Source: Cryptomeria japonica
Taxonomy: Eukaryota > Streptophyta > Pinopsida > Cupressales > Cupressaceae
Direction of reading: 5' to 3'
DNA: 64,000 bases
NCBI RefSeq assembly: GCF_030272615.1
Contig: NC_081406.1
Span: forward strand, 169,475,861 to 169,539,860
The position numbers were made by a program, and so were the translations under genes. A model generated the notes under the pieces. That model saw only the letters and a program-made list of their open reading frames with translations, searched no databases and was not told where the DNA came from. Of this stretch, positions 1-9,065 are shown piece after piece; position 1 is the stretch's first letter, and every line of letters begins with the position of its first letter.

Positions 1-100
1 CCACATGTTGTCATTCAATGAATCAAAAATTTATTTTCCCTGTGTCTACACATAAAGCAAACAAGTTAGACAAAAACATGTATTCTTTTCATACTTAGTA

Positions 101-897
101 CTTGTTTCTCCTTCTGGGACACATTGATCTGATATCTCCTGCATCTTGATTGATCTAGCAGTGAAAATAGGTAACAATAAGTGTATACGAATCTAATAAA
201 TCACTAGACAAAATTGCACTTATCTGGTGCAATGGATCAATCTCTATGAACCGTACAACGTCAAGTGGAAATGGTTTCTCTACATGGGCATAAGGATCAG
301 TGTCACTGCTAGATGTCACATCTATAGCCCGTGGAATGGTACCCTGTGATCACACCAAATATCTCCCAACATGATCAGATGTCATTGGGTTGACGTAAGT
401 GGTTAGTTGTGCAGTGCTAGAGTAGATATGTCACTTGGAATCATCAACTACTGCATCTACTGCGTGTGATAACTCCAAACATTTTGGTAGAACCAAAATG
501 TTTGTTCCTACTAATAGTCATTTATTAATGAGTGTTCGTGTATCAGATCATCTAAATTTATCATTGAGTGTCCCTCTCCCCTTTCTAGAATTCATTGGTA
601 TAGATGTATAATCAACATCTAAGCCCATATGAAACTCTGCAAACAATTGTTTGCAAAAATAAAGTGGCAACTCATCCTTCTGTGGCCACCTACGATGAGC
701 TGCCAACCATCTAGGATATATGAATGGTGCCCCAAGTGGATCAGTGCATCTCATAACTAAATATCCTCTAATATTACACAGTCTCAAACCCTGATAATGG
801 GTGAACTTACTATGGACCTATGTATAAGATACATCCCTGCTCACAGTTTCCCATTTCACCGTGCTAGTGACACTACGAGAAAGGGAGATATAGAAAG
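101..897 (-). pseudogene. C-terminal part of a decayed, unidentified reading frame
   Basis: One minus-strand frame can be read from 892 down to about 157 with stops at 820, 550, 520, 433 and 352 and no frameshift. The longest open piece is 787-548. Each stop is TGA or TAG and could come from CGA or CAG by one C-to-T change. The frame continues exactly from 28981 once the inserted LTR stack and one copy of its gaaag duplication are removed, so this is the downstream part of the frame seen at 29265-28981. The residues are of mixed, globular composition (for example the run LPLYFCKQLF) with no signal peptide, membrane segment or repeat. I do not recognise the family. It could be a decayed nuclear gene or an old integrated RNA-virus capsid-type gene; neither is shown by the sequence alone. 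The stop at 157 may be the natural end. Confidence 0.55.
893..897. repeat. Target-site duplication gaaag, left copy
   Basis: The 5 bp gaaag at 893-897 recurs at 28981-28985, just outside the two ends of the split Gypsy-type LTR. Removing the insert with one copy rejoins the unidentified minus-strand frame without a shift, which independently supports these boundaries. Confidence 0.85.
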
Positions 898-1159
898 TGA
901 TGTTGAGGAAATGGGGACAATGCAAAAACAAATTTCAAATGTTAGTTTACAACCATAAAACCAAGACAAAGAACTAAAACCATTCCAAACATATCAAGAA
1001 AGATTAAAAAGCATGTAAGTAAAGCAAGATAAAAGAGGAGAAGGAAGAGAAATCTCCCTAAGATTCTTCCATGATGCCTTTTGATGCTTCTTCCTTGTTT
1101 CTCCCCTCTTCAAGTCCCAAATGATTGTAGCTCTCATCCTTTATCACTATCCATGGATT
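898..1159 (-). mobile_element. Gypsy-type solo LTR, left fragment
   Basis: Starts TGATGTTGAGG, matching the outer end of the LTRs of the Tat-type element at 4592 (TGGTGCTCTGC) and 21592 (TGATGCTCTGC). Positions 950-1159 align with 4630-4860 of that LTR, for example the shared stretch tgtagctctca. The other part lies at 27827-28980. Total length is about 1.4 kb, close to the 1386 bp LTR at 4592-5977. No internal region is left, so it is a solo LTR, interrupted later by a Copia solo LTR. Confidence 0.8.
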
Positions 1160-2204
1160 TGATGGACTTGAAAAGCACTGAGAGGGGGGGTGAGTCAGTG
1201 ACACAAAAAATAATACTACTTTAAACACTGACCGATAGATATACTTAACAAGTTTGTTAAACACTATGCATACAATCCAAAATGATATAAAAGCATCCAC
1301 AACAAGTAAGACATCCACCATAACACAAGTGTTTATACATGGAAAACCCAAATGGGAAAAACCATGGTGAGATAGAACTCACAAGTTAACTATCTGCAAA
1401 AATAGATAACTGACCGGTTAGGATCTACAAAGTGCTCTGCTAGGAGTAATCCTATTAAAGATCCCAAAGCTTAGTTAAAATCTATACCCTGTAAAAGTTA
1501 GTACCCTGTTAGGAGTAACCTCGATAGAGGATTTCTGAATCCAAACTAATAGATCACCTGGTTAGAGGATTTGAATAATAAAGCTTGTTAGAGATTACTC
1601 GGTTAGAGGATTTGACTATTGTAGTGATTAGAAAACAATAGGTAGTGTGATCTAGTAATAGCACAACTTTCCTGTATAGATCCTCTTCTACGCACTCAAC
1701 ACTTCTTTACCAACATACTCTGTAACTCAATACTTCTGCCTTCGCACATAACATATCTCCTTCACTTCTCTTTAAAAAAATAATTCATTGTGATGTCAAT
1801 ATATAGACATTTAGATTTCATGTCGGCCTCTAGAAATAATAACACAATTCCCTAGGTGCAGTGTATCTGGTCAAACAATCATAACTCATCACAAAAATAC
1901 TGCCAACAATTGTCGGTGAGGATAAATCATCACGACTAGTGATAACTCATCACATCATCAATGAATATCGGTTGGAACAACAATACCGGTTACAGTTAAA
2001 CATATAAACCATTTATCCTTTGATGCTCTTGTAAAAATCTCCGCTGGATTCTTCAGGTTGATATCGAGTTATGAATATCCACTAGTTGTCTCCATGCATA
2101 TATTGGTTGTCACCATGTACCAGTTAGATATAAACCTCTAGTATACCAGTTATAGTATAAACAACTTTGAAGTCACACCGGTAGACAATATGAACATATG
2201 TGTG
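1160..2204 (-). mobile_element. Copia-type solo LTR (minus), main part
   Basis: On the minus strand the LTR begins TGTTGTCATTG at 27826 and ends at the complement of tgatggacttg at 1160. It shows the family hallmarks: a poly-C tract next to CTCTCA near the 3' end (complement of gagaggggggg), a sequence reading as TGGGTTTTCC, and the repeated taaccg/gttagg phrases seen in the other Copia LTRs here. Its last 30 bp lie at 27797-27826 because the full-length Copia element inserted into it. Gypsy-type LTR sequence lies on both outer sides, so no internal region remains. I could not find an exact 5 bp duplication around it, so its outer ends are uncertain by a few bases. Confidence 0.7.
2200..2204. 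repeat. Target-site duplication gtgtg, left copy
   Basis: gtgtg directly precedes the 5' LTR of the plus-strand Copia element and recurs at 27797-27801 directly after its 3' LTR. Confidence 0.9.
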
Positions 2205-3672
2205 TGTTGGCAATATTACAAGGATATTGAGAAGGTTGTTGATGATTATGGACATAGCTGAATAAAGATGTTTTACTATCTTGATATTATTATTTTGTCA
2301 TTGATGTCAAGAAATTGATTTTCTAATTCAGTATGATGTTGCCATATCTTAAGAAATATGATATGAAGATTATAAAGAAGTCAGTAAAGACATAGGAAAG
2401 AATATGATGAATAAGGGGATAAGTTATTCAATGGGCAACTCTACCGAGTCAGACAATGATGAGATCTTGATGTTTTAGATTGTTTTAACATCATACATAT
2501 GTTGTAAAATGTAAAGATTAATACTATACTATGTTATCAAGCAAAAAACTAGTCGGTAAACCCTAAGGTTATCGCAATCGGTTAATGAAGATAGAATGTC
2601 TATCGAGTGAAGTTTAGTATTCATCAAGTTGTAACTGAGCTAAAACAAAATGCATTAAATGTTTACATGTGATATTTAATGAAAGATGCTGATGAGCTGG
2701 AGCGGATCAATGATTGGCAAGCCGTAAAAGAAGTTTGTTAAACGAATCTAAGGCAATGGAAAGTCGGCAAGAAGATCTACAGCTCAGATTGAAACGCATT
2801 ACCCTAGCACAAGTTCCAAGGTGATTGTGCAAGTTCCAAGGCAGGGTAAAACATTTTCAGATCGAAAGATACAATGAACCTGGACAAGATTGAAGATCTG
2901 ATGGCTATGATTGATCATGAGAAATGTGATCAAGGAGATTAAGCGGTTAGGAGATTGTTTATAAATAAGGAACTATTGATAAACAATGTATGCGGACAAG
3001 TGTATGCACAGGGATGCTACATAGTGATTACCGAGCACAGAATCTTGAAGACCTGTTAGAATAATAGAGTATTGATGCCCAACAGATAGACAAGATTAGT
3101 TCTATGTCTAGATTGTATTGAACAAATAGGAATCTGCTTTAGCATTTAAGATGTGAAGTTGCAGATAGATTGTATTACTGTTATTTTATGAAAGTGACAA
3201 GAAATCTCTTAACCGAGTAGACTTAATAGTCTTATATGTAAATCCTCTAACAAGGTGACATTCTGATTGAGTGTTTGAAATCCTTTGACAAGGTCACTTC
3301 TAACAAAGTGAAGATCCTAACAGATCTGAGGGAAATCTCTTAACCGGGTCACATCTAGCAATGTGTTTGTAATCTTTAACAGGATTTGCTTTTAACCGAG
3401 CATACTCTAGAAGAGTATATTTCTTAATGGGTCCGAAATCCCATAGTGGTTTTTCCCTATTTGGGTTTCCACATTGAATCTGGTGTTATGAGGTTTATAT
3501 TGTTCATATACTTTTGAGTTTGCATGTTTGACAGTTTTTGATTATATGACTGATATATGTTACCGAGGTTGAATCTGATGTTTTTATGGATGATTAAGTT
3601 TGTATGATTCACCCCCCGCTCTCATCTTGTTGGCTATTGGATCTGTACTTATATTAAGTATCAGAACTATCA
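2205..3672 (+). repeat. 5' LTR of Copia copy 1
   Basis: Pairs with 26326-27796 over its full length. Contains a TATA box at 2960-2967 and, downstream, degenerate repeats built on phrases such as taaccgagt and taacaaggtgac (about 3190-3420), then a C tract (caccccccgctctc near 3610). Ends atcagaactatca at 3672, followed by the primer site. Confidence 0.95.
2960..2967 (+). promoter_or_regulatory. TATA box of the Copia copy 1 5' LTR
   Basis: TATAAATA, followed by aggaact. The same box is at 27081-27088 in the 3' LTR and, on the minus strand, near 30366-30378 in copy 2. It would place transcription start about 30 bp downstream, near 2995; that start is inferred. Confidence 0.6.
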
Positions 3673-3674
3673 AT

Positions 3675-3686
3675 TGGTATCAGAGC
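3675..3686 (+). other. Primer binding site (initiator Met tRNA type)
   Basis: TGGTATCAGAGC, 2 bp after the end of the 5' LTR. This is the usual plant Copia primer site, complementary to the 3' end of initiator tRNA-Met. Confidence 0.9.
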
Positions 3687-3736
3687 TTTGGACTCCGAAA
3701 GGAAAGTTTAAAGGCACTTGAATTAAAGATCCAAAG

Positions 3737-4591
3737 ATGTATAAGAGGGATGCACCTAAGCTGAATAAGTCAAGTTTCTCTACATGGCAGAAAATGATGA
3801 AGCTACATCTATCAGGAGTTGGAGAATATGCTATATACTATCTGGAGAATGATTTTGTTGCACCGAGCACCTATACATAGACTATGGAAGAGATAAAGGC
3901 GAAGCAAGAACATATTCAAGCAATGATTGAAATAACATCTGCATTGACTGATTCTGAGTTTAATGATCTAGAAGGCTGTAATGATGCAAAGGTAATGTGG
4001 ACTAAGCTCATATTTGTATATGGAGGAGATGAACATGTTCAAAGAGCAAAAGTTGACAGTCTAAGAGGACAACTTGAATATATGAGGATGAATGAAGGTG
4101 AGAACATAACCCAGTACAATACAAGACTAAAGGAGATTGTAAATCAAATCAAAGGAGCAGGAGGAACTATTGAAGAAAAGGATGTGATAAGTAAGTTGTT
4201 AAGAACCCTTTTACCTGCCTATGCAATCTAAGTCTCTGCAATCAATGAATTAAGGTCCGTACCTAATATGTCAGTTTCCTTGGATGCTACTATTGGTAAG
4301 CTACATGCATTTGAGTTAAGTAATTTTGATAACAGTGGGTCATCGGTAAATAAAGTTGAATCTGCATTTAGTTCTTTTCATCCGAATGAATCTAATGATT
4401 ACAATGAAATAAAGTATAAGTACTTTGAAGGAGATCACAGTGGAGCAAGTGAAAGATTTCAGAAGAACGTGGAGGAGGTACACAAACTGTATGAAGAAAT
4501 TAGAAAGCAAGAAGAGTTTGAAGCACTATTGGCCAAAAGGTTACCGAGAGGCAAAGGTAAGTATAAAGGAAAACTACCTTTGAAATGTTTC
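3737..4591 (+). pseudogene. gag: Copia gag, N-terminal part (copy 1), broken
   Basis: Structural Gag protein that would assemble the particle and bind RNA. The start ATG at 3737 follows the primer site by about 50 bp and aligns with 35800 in copy 2. The frame runs to 4591, where the Gypsy element begins inside the zinc knuckle: the first Cys is present and the rest (a C-x2-C-x4-H-x4-C pattern) continues at 22531. In-frame stops lie at 3878 (TAG) and 4229 (TAA, where copy 2 has CAA). The central region matches the Copia gag-polypeptide family (a W-x-L-x5-G region, then a Q-L-E-x-M-R-M stretch near 4065-4095). The tail is basic (RLPRGKGKYKGK) before the knuckle. It cannot be translated whole. 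Confidence 0.9.
4587..4591. repeat. Target-site duplication gtttc, left copy
   Basis: gtttc at 4587-4591 recurs at 22531-22535, flanking the Gypsy element. The intact site is visible in copy 2 of the Copia family (minus strand, near 34945), which reads through without the insert. Confidence 0.95.
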
Positions 4592-5977
4592 TGGTGCTCT
4601 GCAAAATGGACAAGGTTAGTCTAAGATAAACCACACACAAGACAAGAAACTGTTAGTGTTAGTTAATCAAAAACTAATCTAAACAGGCATATCAAAAGAG
4701 ACACTAAAATCATGAAAGCATATTTAACTAAAGAAGCAAATATGATGAGGCATCTCCAAATACCTCCTAACATGCTCTTAGCTCCTTCTCCCTTGTTCCT
4801 CTCCTCTCCAAGTTCCAAAATAGTGTAGCTCTCAGCAGCTTTTTGCACTATGGATGCTTATGAAGGATTGAGATTTTAGTATTGCTCTAAATGTAAATAA
4901 AGAAGCTAATATTTAAGCTATTGATACTAAAATGGTTTATTTTAACCAAAATGACAATATAAGAGTTTTCTATGCTAAGTGCTCTCTAAAATGCCTATAG
5001 GTTAAATGCATACAAGTTTTCAGGATCTGGATTATGAAGAAATGAGCTCTATTTATAGGGAAAATGGAGCAATGGATGGTTGAGATTGAGCCATCTCAAC
5101 AAGGGTCATGATTGAATGATTTCAAGTCCATGTGAGGGCTTTCAACCCAATCCCAGGATGACAAGTGTCAATGTGAGATAGGTTGAGAGGGGAGCGAATA
5201 AGCATTAAATGCTTGATATGACCTTGGGAGTTAAAGTCAAGGTTAGTTGAATGAATAAACTCTTTATTCAAAGAATAAAACCTTTTATCCAATGGATAAA
5301 CTCTTGTGCAAATGTGAAAAGGATGAATATGGTCAAAACAATAAATGTTTGGGGAGACAAGTTTGAAATAACCATAAATGGTTATGTAAGAGCCATAAAT
5401 GATCATGTAAGAGCCATTAGTGGTCTTGGAAGACTTTGGGGGTTAATTTGTTGAACACACAAAGCATTAAATGTTTTTCAAAGATTTTTGAAGTCTTTGA
5501 GAAGTGACTCCATTTTACTTAGGAATGTGACAATAATTAGGAGATGGATTAGGCTAATTAGGAAGGGTTTAGAAGAATCTAGAAGGGGATTAGATTTTGC
5601 AAGTCGATTTGGTGGGTGAGGGAAAATAGCATTTTATTTAAAATAAAAATTCATTTATTTCAATAAATGTGTGCAAGTTGCATTTGTAGGAAAGTGCAAG
5701 TGGGGGGGATAATGATTTAAATAAATGTTTTTATTTAATTTATTTAAAAGAGGAATAGGCGGATTTAATTAAATAAATAGATTTTATTTATTTAATTGAT
5801 CGGAATTTGATTTAATGAATTAATTAAAATAAATTGAATAATTTATTTAATTAATAGAAGAATGTTTGGGAATAAATTAATTAAATATTAATTTAATTAA
5901 CTGATGGCTAGTGGATTTTTAATCAAATAAATAGCGAATATTTATTTAATTAAGTTGGACAGATTTGTGTGACTATA
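4592..5977 (-). repeat. 3' LTR of the Tat-type Gypsy (full length)
   Basis: 1386 bp. On the element strand it starts TATAGTCACAC (the 5' LTR has TGTAATCACAC) and ends GCAGAGCACCA. It retains the segment 4610-5060 that is missing from the 5' LTR. Positions 5700-5955 are rich in TTAATTAAATAAAT-like words and correspond to the start of U3. Confidence 0.93.
5049..5058 (-). promoter_or_regulatory. TATA box in the Gypsy 3' LTR
   Basis: The minus strand reads CTATAAATAG. It is the only good TATA match in this LTR on the element strand and lies in the segment deleted from the 5' LTR. Downstream R and U5 would fall at about 5020-4592. Promoter use is inferred. Confidence 0.5.
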
Positions 5978-5990
5978 TTTGCCCCTCTTT
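5978..5990 (-). other. Polypurine tract of the Gypsy element
   Basis: The minus strand reads AAAGAGGGGCAAA immediately before the 3' LTR, the expected place for the plus-strand primer. One C interrupts the purines. Confidence 0.7.
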
Positions 5991-6537
5991 GAGACGGTGT
6001 GGTTTATCGCGTCGTTTCAAAGAAAAACGGGTGTGAAGAAATGCCCCATAAAATGTAAATTTAATGGGTGGTATGCCCCCTTGAGAGATGGACCGATTTT
6101 TTTTGAAAAATCGGGTGATCTCTCGTAAAAGAATGAAAATTGGTAGGGTGTTAGAAGAGAAGAAGTTAGCCATATGGGTGAAAAATAGAAGAAATCGGGG
6201 AAAAAGGGGAGAAATGGGGGGCTCGGGAAATTCACGGGAACCACGGCGGTGAGCGGGGTAAAGTTACGGTGACGACGAAGGGTATAAATGGGGTGAAAGG
6301 GGTGAAAACAGGATCATTTGTGACCGCGACTAGGGTGAAACCAGAGCTCTGATAGGGACATTTTCGAGGAGCGAGCAACAGTCAGGATGCCGATACTGAT
6401 TGCAGAGCACAGATTCGAGTGAGTCTGACGGTTCCAGCATCCAGACGACTACAGACCAACGGTACGCAAATTTAAAATTTTAATTTTTATGCATTTTTGA
6501 CACGTTTTTAGCTGAGTCCAAGTCGAGTCAGAGCAAG
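5991..6537 (+). other. GC-richer leader upstream of the antisense ORF
   Basis: Less AT-rich than the surrounding element, with CG dinucleotides (for example the stretch ggtgacgacgaaggg near 6270). It holds a TATA-like box at 6283-6289 on the plus strand and a possible splice donor (ggtacgca near 6460). A matching acceptor-like tgtgcag lies near 7105-7111, so the 20-bp array could sit in an intron of an antisense transcript. No ORF of note is present. The transcript structure is a guess. Confidence 0.35.
6283..6289 (+). promoter_or_regulatory. Candidate TATA box for the antisense PMD gene
   Basis: gggTATAAATgggg lies about 300 bp inside the element from the 3' LTR and points toward the PMD ORF. 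It would give an antisense transcript that crosses the AGCGCT array before the ORF. This is only a motif match. Confidence 0.35.
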
Positions 6538-6828
6538 AGCGCTGGAACTATGGTTTTGGCACTTTTGCTCCATGAACTAGCGCTACTGTGCCGCAATGGC
6601 GCTATTGCCCCTTTGTTTGAGCGCTTTTGCAATGTTTTAGCACTATTGCATGCAAGTTTAGGCGGTATTGAGTTCTTAATTGAGCGCTATTGCTTTTAAG
6701 TAGCGCTACTGTGTAGTTGTTTTAGCACATTTGTAGTTTGAGCGCTATGTGATAGCTTATTGAGCGCTTTTGTTAGAGTTGTAGCGCTATTGTTGGGAAA
6801 CTAGCGCTTTTGATGGTAAAATAGTGCT
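6538..6828 (+). repeat. Phased AGCGCT array, left copy (about 20 bp period)
   Basis: Fifteen AGCGCT or near-AGCGCT hexamers start at 6538, 6558, 6579, 6598, 6620, 6639, 6661, 6683, 6702, 6724, 6741, 6763, 6783, 6803 and 6823. The spacing is 17-22 bp, mean about 20.4. The usual context is tnAGCGCTwTTG; sequence between the hexamers is not conserved. AGCGCT is its own reverse complement, but the TTTTG/ATTG flank gives each unit a direction, here plus. The same array in the opposite direction is at 21270-21495. No function is known to me. Confidence 0.85.
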
Positions 6829-7193
6829 TTTGCTTTAGGATAAAGAGATGCCCCAGTTTGGATGAAGAAAATCTCCCGATGCCAATGATGGATGGATGGC
6901 GATGTGAAGTGGGAGTTGTTTTGAACCATAGCAGCCTGATGAGACTTAGGTCATTAGGATAAATGTCTGTTGAAGTCTAGGTTGCCATGATTGCTTACTT
7001 GTTGAGACCCGAAGATACCTGATCAAAGTATCTGTTGATAGTCTAGGTTTAAACTTTAAGAAAGTTTGAAAACAAAACAACTGATGATGATTGATGAATG
7101 TCCATGTGCAGGAGGAGCTAGGCGTGTTGCAGTTACGCGAGAGACATACTGCGACACAGGGGTTGCGAGATTGATTGCATTGCCGCAACCGGA

Positions 7194-9065
7194 TTGTATG
7201 AGGTGATGCACATGCCCGTGATTCGTATGAATTACGGATTGATCACAACATTAGCAGAGCGGTGGCACAGCGAGACGTGCACCTTCCATCTAGCACAGGG
7301 GGAGATGACAATGACCCTAGAGGACGTGTGGCGCATCCTGCAGGTTCCGATTCGGGGGGAGGTGGTCACATATGACAGATCCTAGGGGACCCTTACAGTT
7401 CAGAGGATTTTTGATGAGGACGTGTTTATTGATGATGGATCGATTGCCTGGGAGGAGATAGCAATGTTATATGAGCCTCTTCCAGCTGTCTTATCAGGTA
7501 TCGTGGGAGGACTTCTTTGTCCGGACAGGCGATCACATGGTTTGGCAATGGGATGGGGACAGGTGATCGAGATGATGGTTACCGAGGGGACTCGATTTGC
7601 ATGGGGGCCGTGCGTGCTGGTGCACCTGTACCAGGAGCTCCATGAGGTGGTTTACCGGGAGAGGGATTCCTTAGTAGTGGGCATGACACTGCTGCATATT
7701 TGGGCCTGGGAGCACCTACCAGTGACTCGACCAGTGAGTTTGAGATTCTGCGCAGTAGACCATCCGTATATATTCATGTATAGCGGCATGATGAGTCAGC
7801 CCCACCTAGGGAAGTTAAAGTGGTGGCGGCGGGCTTTGGACAATTTGGATGCAGTTATATGGCGTCCATACCTAGAGTGTGAGCCATGGGATGATGATGC
7901 AGAGGCACTGTCATATGTTTTTATGACTCGATTCCTCATTGGGAGGACCTCATACAATGTGGAGAGACAGGTGCCCGGGAGAGTGATGAGGCAGTTTGGA
8001 CGGCAGCAGAGACTGCCTAGTGGATCAAGAGAGTATGCTCGGGTTATTCGGGAGAGGTACAAATGGGGGCCAGTGCTACCGTATGATTAGACATTGGTAG
8101 AGTTCCGGACACTACAGGCGAGATCGTGGGATATACGACCGAGGGTCATGGATGCAGGAGTGTCAGATGAGTACACACAGTACCGGGCAGCACACCCGAT
8201 CTTACGGATATAAGATTTAGCAGAGCCGATCCCAAATTTTGAGGATGAGAGAGGACAAAGCTGGAGGAGGGCAGGAGGTTGAGGACCGAGGGCAGGGGGA
8301 GGAGGAGATGGAGGAGGAGGTGGTGGAGGAGGAGGAGGTGTAGGAGGTGGTGGGTTGGGGATGCAGAGTTAGTGGAGAGGGAGAGGTGGACTGCCTCTAC
8401 AGATATCACAGGGACCATTGATACAGGGAGGAGTTCAGCTGAGTGGGAGGGGGATGGTGAGGGAGATCCCGATGGACAGAGGAGAGGGAGCTACGGGAGA
8501 GGGTGGTACAGGTGAGGCGGCTATGGATACCGGGGAGGGAGCCACTGGAGATCTACGAGATCACATGATAGTACGTTTGCAGACCCGGATAGAGGATTTG
8601 GAGGCGGAGGTGGCAGCTAGGGATGTGCAGCTATTTGCACGGGATTCAGAGCTAGCGGTGGTGCTTCAGGAGAGGGATAGTGTAGTGGAGAGATTGGCAG
8701 AGCTGCAGGAGAGAGTCCGGGTCGGAGTAGGAGCACAGGGGCCTACAGGGGAGGTGATGAGGGAGATGCGGCGAGCACAGGCGGAGATAGACTACTGGCG
8801 GGGTTTATATGAGCAAGTGGTGTTAGCTAGTCGGTGAGCTCTTAGCTATTCTCAGATGCAGCAAGCCAGATCATAGCGATCCCAGAGGGTGCAGAGCAAT
8901 GGGGGTGTGATGGGATTTCTACAGAGGGAGAGATCAGGGGATGCAGGAGTGAGTGGGGGTTTGATGAGGCCTCCACGGAGAGATGGATCAAGTGGTGCGG
9001 GCACCAGTGGTGGAGCAGGTGGCGATGGTGGTGGTGGTATAGCATTTGGCCAGAGTGGCATTTGA
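7194..9065 (+). pseudogene. Antisense plant mobile domain (PMD) protein, broken
   Basis: A plant-mobile-domain ORF, the aminotransferase-like domain also found in MAIN/MAIL1 proteins and in many transposons. The diagnostic opening is near 7225-7385: a segment LAERWHSETCTFHL, then GEMTMTLEDVWRIL. The domain continues to about 8090. A glycine-rich stretch follows (8283-8360), then a predicted coiled coil (about 8550-8720; LQTRIEDLEAEVAARD) and a second Gly-rich tail ending at the stop at 9063. The whole 624-codon frame is in one phase, broken only by stops at 7383, 8088, 8211, 8280, 8370, 8835 and 8874, each one transition from CAG, CAA or CGA. Sequence just upstream (7115-7171) reads as PMD-like in another phase, so the N terminus is frameshifted or spliced. 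It is antisense to gag-pol. Confidence 0.8.

Noticed and set aside
1160-2204. Whole Copia element on the minus strand rather than a solo LTR
   Set aside because: Gypsy-type LTR sequence borders it at both outer ends and the only interior sequence belongs to the plus-strand Copia insertion with its own duplication.
5251-5454. Pair of ORFs repeated at 21800-22003, almost identical
   Set aside because: They are the same part of the two Gypsy LTRs, so their similarity reflects LTR identity and not a conserved protein.
6538-6828. AGCGCT array as a CRISPR array
   Set aside because: The repeated word is only 6-10 bp, spacers are about 14 bp, there are no cas genes and the context is a plant retrotransposon.
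8146-8418. Minus-strand Leu/His/Ser-rich ORF
   Set aside because: Complement of the Gly-rich region of the PMD ORF, which has better frame support.
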